Shown here piece after piece: positions 55,931-64,000 of a stretch of 64,000 nucleotides of DNA (the stretch's first letter is position 1; each line of letters starts with the position of its first letter). Made by a program: the position numbers and the translations under genes. The notes under the pieces are model-generated. The model had not been told where the DNA came from. It searched no databases and was given only the letters and a program-made list of their open reading frames with translations. The stretch is taken from assembly GCA_036346375.1 (NCBI GenBank), contig CM070511.1, forward strand, positions 3,224,001-3,288,000, given 5' to 3'. The stretch comes from Guadua angustifolia (Eukaryota; Streptophyta; Magnoliopsida; Poales; Poaceae).

Positions 55931-58115
55931 TAACTTTATGCAAAAACCAAATCCAAATGATTTGAGCTTGAGTGAATGCGGATTGAGATCACCAACACAT
56001 GATGAAGCTCAAACTAGGAGACAACCCCTCTTAATAGTAGGCGATAAAAAGCTAGACTCAAACACTATAAAGTCCTTAGCCTATCTAGTTATACCTTCGC
56101 CGCCGCATGCAAGCAATCCCCTTTGGGGTCTTTATGATCTTTACTCATTATGCTCCCCCGGGATTTTTCACTCGACTCTTCTTTATCTTCGGAATCTTCT
56201 CTTGACGCCCATCACCTCATGATGCTATCTTTATCCCGTTCTCAATCATCCTTGGACTTAACCTAACTCAATCACATCTCATAAAATAGTTAGTCCAAGA
56301 TGCATGGTTGTCTCAATTATCTCTTGCACTCCATTAACACATAATGGATGCCTTTAGATCAATCGAGCACAACCTTAATCAATTTGAATGATTTATATGT
56401 GTCTTAAGTACAATAATGCAACACATGCTTCATTATACTTAAGAACTATTTATTTGTCCTTAATTAATCAAGGAACACCAACAACACGTGATGAAATGTT
56501 CTTTAGTGATTATTAAGACAAATGAACTTAATTTAAATTATCATTTAAATTGATATGAGTATATGTTAGCTACACAAGTTTTCATATACTTATGTTGATG
56601 AAAAGTAATGATCCATAATGTGTAGGCTATATGGAAATGATCATTACTCTAAGTCATCAACTATAGAACACACCCCACATGTATATGTGCATAGATATGA
56701 TTGACTTGGATATAATATGCACATATTCAATTTGATCACATTAGAGTATATCCTATATTGCCATGAGTATACTATAACTAGGCAATTCAAATATATACTC
56801 AAGGATTTAGTTTCTTTGTCTTGATCCTTATATGTGTCGATAAAGAATAGATCATCAATACAAAGAAACTTTCAAGTTAAACTACAAACTCCCCTAAGTA
56901 TGTTCATCCGTGTAATGTATGGATTGGGAGACATGATGCACATTTTGTGATTAATACAATGGGGACATTCATACTTGAACTTGAATCCAAAGTATGCAAT
57001 TTATACTATAAAGAATACACATACATACCTTGGGTTTTCCATTTTTCATCCAAATATGAGACTGCTAAACATATGCTCAATAAACATGTTAGTCTCATAA
57101 AGATTAGGTTTGTCATTAAACACAGATTAAACATTAATCAACATCAATCACCAAAACCAAAGGCTCTTGAACTTACAGCAGTGTGGCGGCTTTGGTTCAC
57201 CGGGCTTGGGGAAGACGACCAACCCGACGGCGACTCGGCGTTCTCCCGTGACGAAGGGGCAGTGAATCCGATGCGGCGTGAAACGACGAGCTCGAATCTG
57301 GCTTCGGTGCGGCGGAAGAGACTTCCTAACGGCGACAATGGCACGGCGAAGACCTTCGGTACTCCGGCGACCGCTAGCGCAAACTCCATAGCTTCTCCGG
57401 CGACGGCGCAACAGCAAAAATAGGCGGCGACTTCTGGGGAATCTCGGATAGGGTCTCGGACCTTTTAATACCCGACGAGGGCGCGGAAAACATGGAAAGA
57501 AGAGCGGCGGCGGCGTGTTCAACTTGGAGACGACGGCAGCGCGAGTTCGACTCGGACACGATGAGCTTCGGCCGCACGATCTTGATCCGACGGCCACGAT
57601 TGAAGATGGAGTCCGAACCGGTACCGATCAATGTCGACTGTGCGATCAAGATCCAACAGTTGCAAACACTAGGGTTTACTTTAAATGACGTGGCATGCTT
57701 ATGGCCCTTGGATCTCGATCCAACGGCGCATGTTACCCCTCCCGTTTCACCGTTCAGTCCACACAGTAATGGGCCGAGCCCAGTACTGTTCCGAAGGAAT
57801 TTCCGGGTTTTTCGATTAAAAATAATCTGAGAAATTCATTTGATTTGTTTAAGGCAATAAAATACTCCTAAAAATTCCAAGAAAATTCTCAAAAATACTT
57901 TGAGACATTCTGGACTTAAATAAAATATTTTTGGCAAAACTTTATTTTAAACTTTTCTTTTTATAATTATTTCTTAACAAAAGCCATTATATATTAAGTC
58001 AAAATAATTCAAATAAATCTCAAAAAATCCAAATAATTCCAGAAAATTCACAAAAATCATAAATTGCAATAAAATAATATTAAATAATTTAAAATTCAAA
58101 ATTTGGGATGTTATA

Positions 58116-58246
58116 CCTGGGATCCATCATTGAGAGACATTAGTGTTTCCAACCACGAAGACGCCCTCTACCGAACCATACTTTTCATCTAGGGAGAACT
58201 CAACCCCATTCGTTGACGGGATCTTGTCAGGTGGAATACGCCGACA
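58116..58246 (+). repeat. 3' LTR remnant of element A
   Basis: CCTGGGATCCATCATTGAGAG to ATACGCCGACA aligns with 11102-11232, the last 131 bp of the 5' LTR, with about a dozen differences. The first 1,249 bp of this LTR are missing at the junction with element E. Confidence 0.88.
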
Positions 58247-60289
58247 GCGCCCTACCCGGCCGCCGCCGGTTTTCGTGCAAGACCGCTGTCGCTTCGCGTG
58301 TGGTGCTGTGTGTCGGTGCCATGTCAGCCTTGGCCGCCCGTGTGGCATCCACGTTAGCCGATCCGCCACGTCGTCCCAAGTCCCCTCGGTGATCTCTGTT
58401 CACCGTGGACCAAGCCACTGACATGTGGGCCCCACATGTCAGCCAACATTCTTTTCCTTTTTTTATTTTCACGAAAATACAAAATTCCAACCAATCAAAT
58501 TGTGCCACGTGTCACCCCTTCTAATTTTCTGATCCAAGGAACTTCCAGCGGCCCGTTCTCCTATTTCTGAGCTCCGATTCCAGTGGTTCAAGTTTCTAAA
58601 TTCATATAAATTCAAGATCTATCTTCTAGTACCATTATTTTCAATTTTTGAATTTTGTTGAAATTTGTTTTATTTATTTGTTCTCGTTTCACGTGTAGAT
58701 GACGCAGTCGAAACTCAAGCGAGTCATCAACTAGAGGTAGAACCAGCAGGAGTCAACGAAGGCAAGTCTTCCTTGAACATGTTGATCCCAAATTTTATGA
58801 AAATATTACGTTGTTTTAAATTATGCATGCTTACTTTTACGCAATGGACTTTAAATGCAATGTTAAGGTTTAGCTAAATTCTAGTTATGGTATACCCTCA
58901 TTGACTTTAATCATGACGAACCTTTGTCGCCCTAGATGATATCTAGCTACTTTATCTGGTGATAACCCATAGTGTAGCATGGGACGGTAGAATTGCTTAG
59001 TCTAGCTTAATCGTTTCGGTGCTATGCCACTATGGAAAACTTTTTAAACAATGTCTAAACTTATTTGTTAAGTTGCGGCAATTGGTATTGCTACTGTTAT
59101 TTAAATAAAATAAAGTGGAAATGACTTAGACTGGGGCAGATGGATGCTTTGAGGGTGCAGGATGCACGAGATCTTGAAAGTGAATGTTTTGCCCTTATCA
59201 TTTAAGGACCGAAGCATGTGTTACCATAGACCGAGCACTACCATACAACCACAAGTCTATATGGGTATGACCTAGCTAATTAATTTGTGCATCTTATTAT
59301 TGGCTTCGTCATTTGGTAGGATGTGGGTGCCGGATGTAGACACTCACAAGGCACAAGAGGAGGCTTCTGTACTAGGTGGCTAGAACCCTAACAGCGTTGA
59401 AACCTTAGCGGGCGAAGTTATTAGTGGGGTCGTTCATTGTGAAAGCCTTGTCATGATCTCTCTACCGACACATCAAAGTAAGTGTGTTAATTGTATGGCA
59501 ACAAGAGTCGATCATATCTTATGGGTAAAATTGTACACACTCTGCAGAGTTAAAACTACTTAAGTAGCCGTGCCCACAGTCAAGGGCAGGCGAGGTACGC
59601 TAGCACATTGTAGATCTTATGATTTTTTAAAATGAAAATGATGTGGTTTGGGAATCCGTGAGTGGTTGAAACTCTCGGATTATGGTTTGGCGGCTAGAGC
59701 CAGTCAGGTGGTTAGAACCTGTCTAGTTGTTATATCAAATTCAATTATTATTCAATTACACTTGGGTTAAATGATGCTTTGTGAAATTACTATTGGTATT
59801 TAAAGTTAAATTTTGATTTATGATAAAAGAGCCATATTATGCCTTCAATTGTTCGGCCATACATATAGTTATCATGCATTATGTTTCCAAGACTTGCGGA
59901 GTACATTTTGTGCTCACCCTTGCAACATCCCCACTTTCCACAGAGGAGTGCACAAAAGCCGAAGGTGACAACGAATTCTATGCTTGTGGTTATGACGAAG
60001 GCGATCTGGACTACTAGGACGCGTACCCCAGTCAATTGCCTGTTGGGCATATGGATTGGCTCATTCTGTTGCTGTTAATTTATTTCCGCTACTTCTTATT
60101 GAACTAAAGCCATGATGCTGTTAAATTTGTAATAATTTGGCCATATAGCTAAATCCTTCTGCTTAATAAATATTATGTGATTCGTGATATTATTGTGTTA
60201 TCATCACTGTTTCCACTATGTGTGCTAGCTTTTTCTGGACTAGCACAGTTATACATAGAGGGTTCGGATTTGGAAAGCCGGTCCCGACA
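58247..60289 (+). repeat. Element G shared LTR, second part
   Basis: Continues 8840-9852 after element A and ends ...AGCCGGTCCCGACA at 60289. The AT-rich second half keeps landmarks shared with S-type LTRs (CTCTGCAGAGTTAAAAC near 59530; GTGTGCTAGC...GGACTAGCAC near 60222). It is immediately followed by a primer-binding site. No gene is seen. Confidence 0.85.
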
Positions 60290-60293
60290 GAGG

Positions 60294-60306
60294 TGGTATC
60301 AGAGCC
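60294..60306 (+). other. Primer-binding site of the second G unit
   Basis: TGGTATCAGAGCC, four bases after the LTR end. It shows that the LTR ending at 60289 also acts as a 5' LTR. Confidence 0.9.
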
Positions 60307-60884
60307 ATATCGACTGTAGGTCGCATCCCTAGTTAGTATGGTCTTCTTAGCAAGAACTTCAAAATTATTTTTTAAATCAAACCAATGAAATGGTATGAAA
60401 TAGATTGTCCCTTCTCATGTTATTCTTAGGTTCTCACTTCTTTCCTTTGCTAAAATATTATTTAAAAAAATTAATTTGATATTATCTCATGAAATTTCTC
60501 AAGCCTTGGGTCTTCTGCAAGAATCTCAATCAAGAAAGATGATGATCCGTGTTCTCTTCAAGACTAGTGGAAGGGCTGCTGGAAAGATCAAGTTGATAAA
60601 AGAGTGCTCGAAAGGATTCCTTTGTAGGATAAGCTAATAGTGTCCAGTAGTGTTGGAGCATATCATCCCTTTTTTGCTCAGTAATGTATAGTCTGAGTGC
60701 ATTATGATTTTTGTTAGTTGCTTGTTGGGTGTGTTGTACACTTGTCCTAGGCATTGTGCTGCAGCCACAATTTGTTTGGAGTTTTAATTGTTGTCTTGCC
60801 TTGGAATGGCTACCTCCCTACTCTTCTTATCTTTTGCTCTTTCCCTCTCATCTATTGCTAACCTACCCTTGGCCATCGCTTCAG
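60307..60884 (+). other. Leader of the second G unit
   Basis: About 580 bp between primer-binding site and gag. No convincing ORF; the accessory ORF seen in element B is not present. Confidence 0.6.
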
Positions 60885-61442
60885 ATGGAGAGTCAAGGAT
60901 GAGGTTGTGGAGCTGGTCATAGAGGTCGTGGTCATGACCAGGTAGTGCCACAAGATCAGAAGGATGTTTCAGGGTAGCAAGTACCGCCGCCACCACGATT
61001 CCAACCCCCAGTTGCAGATATTCAGCAGATGATAACAATGCAGCTTCAGTTGTTGCAGGCCTTTGCCCAGAATATGGTAAACAATCCGCAGCCAACACTT
61101 GCCGCAGCACCAGTGATGCTGCCCCAGTCAAAACTTGGAGAGTTCATAAGAATTAGACCGCCTACCTTCTTAGGAGCAGGTGAACCCTTGGAGGCAGATG
61201 ATTGGTTGAAGGATGTGGAGAAGAAGCTTTAGTTGGCTCAGTGTGATGATTGTGAGAAAGTACTCTATGCGAGCCATCAGTTAAATGGAGTAGCTGCTAC
61301 CTAGTGGGATAACTTTTGTATTGCCCATCCGAACTCTCAAGCTATTACATAGGAGGAATTCACTGAAGCCTTTCACACTGCACATGTGTCTGCGGGCATT
61401 ATAGAGATGAAGAAAAGAGAGTTTCGTAAGGTGCACCAGGGC
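60885..61442 (+). pseudogene. Second G unit: N-terminal gag remnant
   Basis: ATG 60885 (MESQG-stop-GCGAGHRGRG). Further on come a proline-rich stretch, ITMQLQLLQAFAQNMVNNPQ, then FIRIRPPTFLGAGEPLEADD and EKVLYASHQLNGVAAT-stop-WDNF, ending in MKKREFRKVHQG. Stops lie near 60900, 60978, 61231, 61303 and 61349. The homology ends at about 61442, so the gag end and everything downstream are lost. It belongs to the same broad gag family as B and C but is clearly diverged from them. Confidence 0.85.
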
Positions 61443-63188
61443 ACACCCACAAGAAGGCAATTGCTACTCTAATACAGTACTCTCTGTGTCCATGCTTAAA
61501 GAACGTATTTTCTCTTAGCACACATATATCAAGGAGATATTAAAAATAACTAGACTACCCTTAATTATTATCTCTAAGAACTATATTTAAATGTATGCAT
61601 AGAGAGAATATCAAGTAAATCTGGATATTTATTAGAGGTATAAAGATAATATCACCTAATTTTTTATTGAAATATAAAATATACTTTATATTTATAGATG
61701 AAACCATTAAAAATATATGCTCTATATTTCTACCAATCCGTTCAGTCATCGTTGTCAGTCGCATATTCGCATGTGGCGGACAAGGGAGAATGGATCGTTG
61801 ATTTGTACCAATCTAACTACAGTCGTCAGATTACATGGAAGTTCTGGCTATTAATTAGTAGTGTTATTCAGTTCTGGACGGCATCGACTAGCTTTTGTTT
61901 GGTTCGATCGTCATTAGTTCCACTTGCACATGCATCTTGTTGTAGTTGATCGTGTTTTTCTTTAAGGATTAGTTCATATAGAGAACTGCAGGCAGGAACG
62001 GCTGGCACACAGTATAATGTAAAATGTACTCATAAAATTATAATATAGAAAAACATTATTATCAATAAATTTAATAATATAATTTTTATATAGTCAATCT
62101 TAATAGTTTTAAACCTATTAACGATCGAACTCTAAAATGTTTGATGCCACAAAATCACTCTAAAAAGTTTGGTGCCACGAAATAAAAAACGAGCAGAGAA
62201 TGGAGGGAGCGGTAACTCTGATTCGTTGAATGCATGAAAACATTACGAAGGAAAGATATAAAGCCGCTGGCCGGAGTTGCATCCGCCGGCAACGCCATCG
62301 TGGTTGCGGCGGCTCCAAGTCGCCGGCTTCGGCCGAAGTCTTTTTGAAGTCCAGTACAGGCCCATAACAATGGGGTTTCCTCTTCATGGACTTTCTAGCG
62401 TGTGGGCCTATGCTATGCATGACCCCGATGACTTCTATAGCAAACTGCAATACTGCATAGCACTTGATAGAACTAGATCAGCGAGAACTAGCTAGTACCC
62501 ATCCAATGTTTTGACTGATGTGCATGCATATGCATGCTCACCTGTGTTGTCTCACCGGTTTTGGAGAAGACGGACCTTCCGTTAACTGGCTGGGAGAGAA
62601 TAGAAACAACAACAAGAAGTTCCTGGCGTGCTGTACATATGTGCGCGCGTGGCCATCTAACGAGAATTAAAATGTTTTCTTACTAAATAGCACTTAAATT
62701 TTGAGTCTTTCGATATAGATCTAATAGATGAAAACAATTTGACTCCTCTCCTCCTATTTGAATATTATTTTATCAAAGAGTACTCAAGTTTTAGGTATTT
62801 AATGAGGAACATTATTATGTTTCCATGGCCTTTTTACATCAATTATGTATTAGTTTTACACAAATTAAATTATTTAAAAATAATGTGACAATTTGTAAAA
62901 AACATTATTCTTTTCTACGTGGTTTTTTTAATAAATTATATATATACAATAGTTTTACACAATTTAAATTATGCAAAAAAATAATTTGTAAAAAAAGGAG
63001 TGCTATAGACAAAAAATTGAGTGCCCTTAAAACAAAAATAAACACTTCAGTGACATTTACCAATTTTCAAGAAATGTCCTCACAGGGTTTGTTCAAAAAT
63101 TCTTGGAAAACCGAGTAAGTATGTACATGGAGAAATTAGACAATGCAGTGCATATGCACATATCCCCAAGGAGAATGAACGGTACAAT
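61443..63188. other. No recognisable gene
   Basis: AT-rich single-copy-looking DNA with a moderately GC-rich island at about 62250-62420 that contains no supported ORF. Short ORFs at 61698, 62155 and 62825 have low-complexity or unremarkable translations. I see no terminal repeats, RNA gene or transposon end that I can support. Confidence 0.5.
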
Positions 63189-63838
63189 TAGCATGGATAG
63201 CTATAGTCAAGTGTATCGGAGATAGGAGTTGTCGAAGGTTAGTGATCGATAACATACTTATATTTGGGTACATTCAAGATACGCAAAGTCAAACACACAA
63301 TCGGAGGAACACGATGTAGACAGGTTTGGACCTCTTGGTCGGTAACACTCTACTCCTGTATGGATAATGTATGAGATCGATAAACGACTTACAGATTGGA
63401 AAGAATAGCTCTAGTTACAAGGAGAAGATGAATATTGGGGTGGCTAGGCTATTCGCTGGGAAATCTTCCTGTGCGTCTAGCTCCGGATGGCTGTAGCTTG
63501 AGAATTGCTTAAGAATTTGGTCTCCGTTGACGGTGTTTGCCCCTGCCCTTATATAGTGGATTGGAGTGCCGAATCATAGTCGATGAGGAGTCTATTGCTG
63601 TTACGATCTCCATGTCGTATCTGAACTTCCATAACTACCGAGCGTATTCGAGTGGGTTTCTTCGTATCAGGAATACGATCGAATCCTTCTCTACATGGGG
63701 ATATCCTTTCCCGTGTATACCTTATCCCATCGGATTGGGCCCGAGATATCTGGAATATCCTAATGTTGGTAAAGGTATATACGGTATGACCTTTGACTTT
63801 ATGGCATGCGTCCATATCCCATATTTGGATATTCTACA
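63189..63838. repeat. Possible retrotransposon LTR remnant
   Basis: Contains ACGATGTAGACAGGTTTGGACCTCTTGGTCGGTAACACTCTACTCCTG and CCTTATATAGTGG, the style of many grass LTR retrotransposon ends. No matching second copy, TG/CA ends or coding sequence is visible in the window, so the family is not assigned. Confidence 0.3.
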
Positions 63839-63873
63839 TGTCGGGACCCGAATATGTAAATCCAGACCCTCTG
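63839..63873 (-). repeat. 35-bp tip of an S-type LTR, reverse
   Basis: TGTCGGGACCCGAATATGTAAATCC then AGACCCTCTG is the reverse complement of the S-family LTR end (48209-48243), with a few changes. It is cut off at 63874 by the next LTR. Confidence 0.75.
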
Positions 63874-64000
63874 TGTGAAAGTGCATCTAGGCCCATTAAT
63901 GATTTTGGTGATTAATGACAACAAGATTAAGTGATTAATGAGCTTTATGAGTATTGTGAACAGATTAATACGCTCATGGGAAAGTCGCTCAAGAAAAGAG
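63874..64000 (+). mobile_element. Start of a Copia LTR (SIRE/Maximus-like), forward, running off the window
   Basis: TGTGAAAGTGCATCTAGGCCC, then GATTTTGGTGATTAATGACAACA, is the usual start of large Copia LTRs in grasses. It begins inside the S-type LTR tip. The rest lies beyond the window. Confidence 0.75.

Larger units (their letters stand above)
53862..57155 (-). mobile_element. Copia LTR (SIRE/Maximus-like), reverse, inserted in element E
   Basis: The left end reads TGTAGGATCGAGG and then CTAGAGGGGGGTGAATAGGC, a string common at the ends of large Copia LTRs of grasses. Near the right end CATCAATCACCAAAACCAAA is the complement of the GATTTTGGTGATTAATG seen after the LTR start at 63874. A reverse TATA (CTCTATTTATAACCCCC, 54655-54671) suits a minus-strand promoter. 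No internal region is visible, so it is probably a solo LTR of about 3.3 kb. The right boundary and target duplication are not clear; the last 20-30 bases of the expected LTR start seem to be missing. No gene is seen in it. Confidence 0.65.
50950..58115 (-). mobile_element. Element E: solo LTR of the B/C family, reverse, with two insertions
   Basis: The plus strand starts TGTAAGGACCCGAATTCACC (50950), like the left end of element C, and ends TTTGGGATGTTATA (58115; TTACA in its relatives). Pieces 50950-51589, 52961-53861 and about 57155-58115 align with consecutive parts of a B/C-type LTR. The middle of the LTR is missing at the Copia insertion. No internal region is present. The left flank is the end of the internal part of A and the right flank is the last 131 bp of the A LTR, so no matching target duplication is expected or found. 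Confidence 0.82.
9853..58246 (+). mobile_element. Element A: Tat-lineage Ty3/gypsy retrotransposon, heavily interrupted
   Basis: The 5' LTR starts TGTCGGTGTAC at 9853 and the 3' LTR ends ...ATACGCCGACA at 58246. The flanking duplication is GCACC (9848-9852) and GCGCC (58247-58251), one mismatch. Both flanks belong to the LTR of element G. Remaining parts are 5' LTR (9853-11232), gag (11383-12553), second RNase H/integrase (19750-21186), integrase C-terminus (43091-43471), a repeat-rich 3' region with an antisense gene (43472-44715, 48244-50949) and an LTR tail (58116-58246). Lineage assignment rests on the RNase H of the NEYEALLAG type, the C-terminal integrase motif and the antisense ORF. 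Only about 8.6 kb of the 48.4 kb span is element A itself. Confidence 0.85.

Noticed and set aside
57144..57649. ORFs on both strands, 80-158 codons
   Set aside because: They lie in the GC-rich part of the E LTR, which aligns with LTRs of B; no protein similarity.
61475..61760. Possible Stowaway-type MITE (TACTCTCTGTGTCC)
   Set aside because: Only one end faintly resembles the TACTCCCTCCGTCC terminus; no matching inverted end and no TA duplication found.
63537..63878. 113-codon ORF
   Set aside because: Crosses the junction of three different repeat pieces and has no recognisable domain.

Overview
The window is intergenic DNA from a grass-like plant genome and is built almost entirely of nested transposable elements. 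I recognise no intact host gene. The evidence for a grass is indirect: Tekay/Del chromoviruses with 3-4 kb LTRs and a TGGTATCAGAGC (initiator tRNA-Met type) primer-binding site, a Tat-lineage element with an antisense ORF of the cereal 'putative gypsy type transposon' type, a SIRE/Maximus-like Copia LTR, CACTA elements, and plant 5S rRNA-like and DEAD-box helicase RH28-like fragments. Most element genes are broken by stops and frameshifts.

Layout, oldest layer first. (1) Element G, a Tekay chromovirus, has its gag end and pol at 5138-8827 and a polypurine tract at 8828-8837. Its LTR starts at 8840, is interrupted at 9852, resumes at 58247 and ends at 60289. It is then followed by a second primer-binding site, a leader and a truncated gag (60290-61442). 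Pol-LTR-PBS-gag order implies a tandem pair of elements sharing one LTR. (2) Element A, a Tat-lineage Ty3/gypsy element, lies inside that LTR and spans 9853-58246 (target duplication GCACC/GCGCC). It keeps its 5' LTR, gag, an archaeal-type RNase H/integrase fragment, a repeat-rich 3' region, an antisense spliced gene and the last 131 bp of its 3' LTR. (3) Inside A are D (reverse chromovirus, 12554 to about 19750, 5' end deleted), B (forward chromovirus, 21187-43090), S (solo LTR, 44716-48243, perfect TGCAA duplication) and E (reverse solo LTR, 50950-58115). (4) Inside the 5' LTR of B is C (reverse chromovirus, 22833-33289, perfect AAATT duplication). Inside E are a mini-CACTA element H (51590-52960, TAC duplication) and a Copia LTR (53862 to about 57155). 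The left edge is a partial S-type LTR (1-5137) split by a 3.9 kb CACTA element (507-4443, AAA duplication).

The most interesting content is as follows. B and C are two members of one non-autonomous chromovirus lineage. Both have the same replacement of protease and the first part of reverse transcriptase by an acidic Gag tail plus unknown sequence, and both carry the same nonsense codon in RNase H. B also has a 231-codon ORF upstream of gag with no counterpart I recognise; C keeps only its two ends. The mini-CACTA H carries a reverse-strand 5S rRNA gene copy with 14 nt missing at the C box. The large CACTA carries two exons and an intron of an RH28-type helicase gene. Element A has a two-exon antisense gene with its own TATA box.

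Stops and frameshifts were read by eye from the sequence and given translations. Family names rest on recognised motifs, not on a database search.
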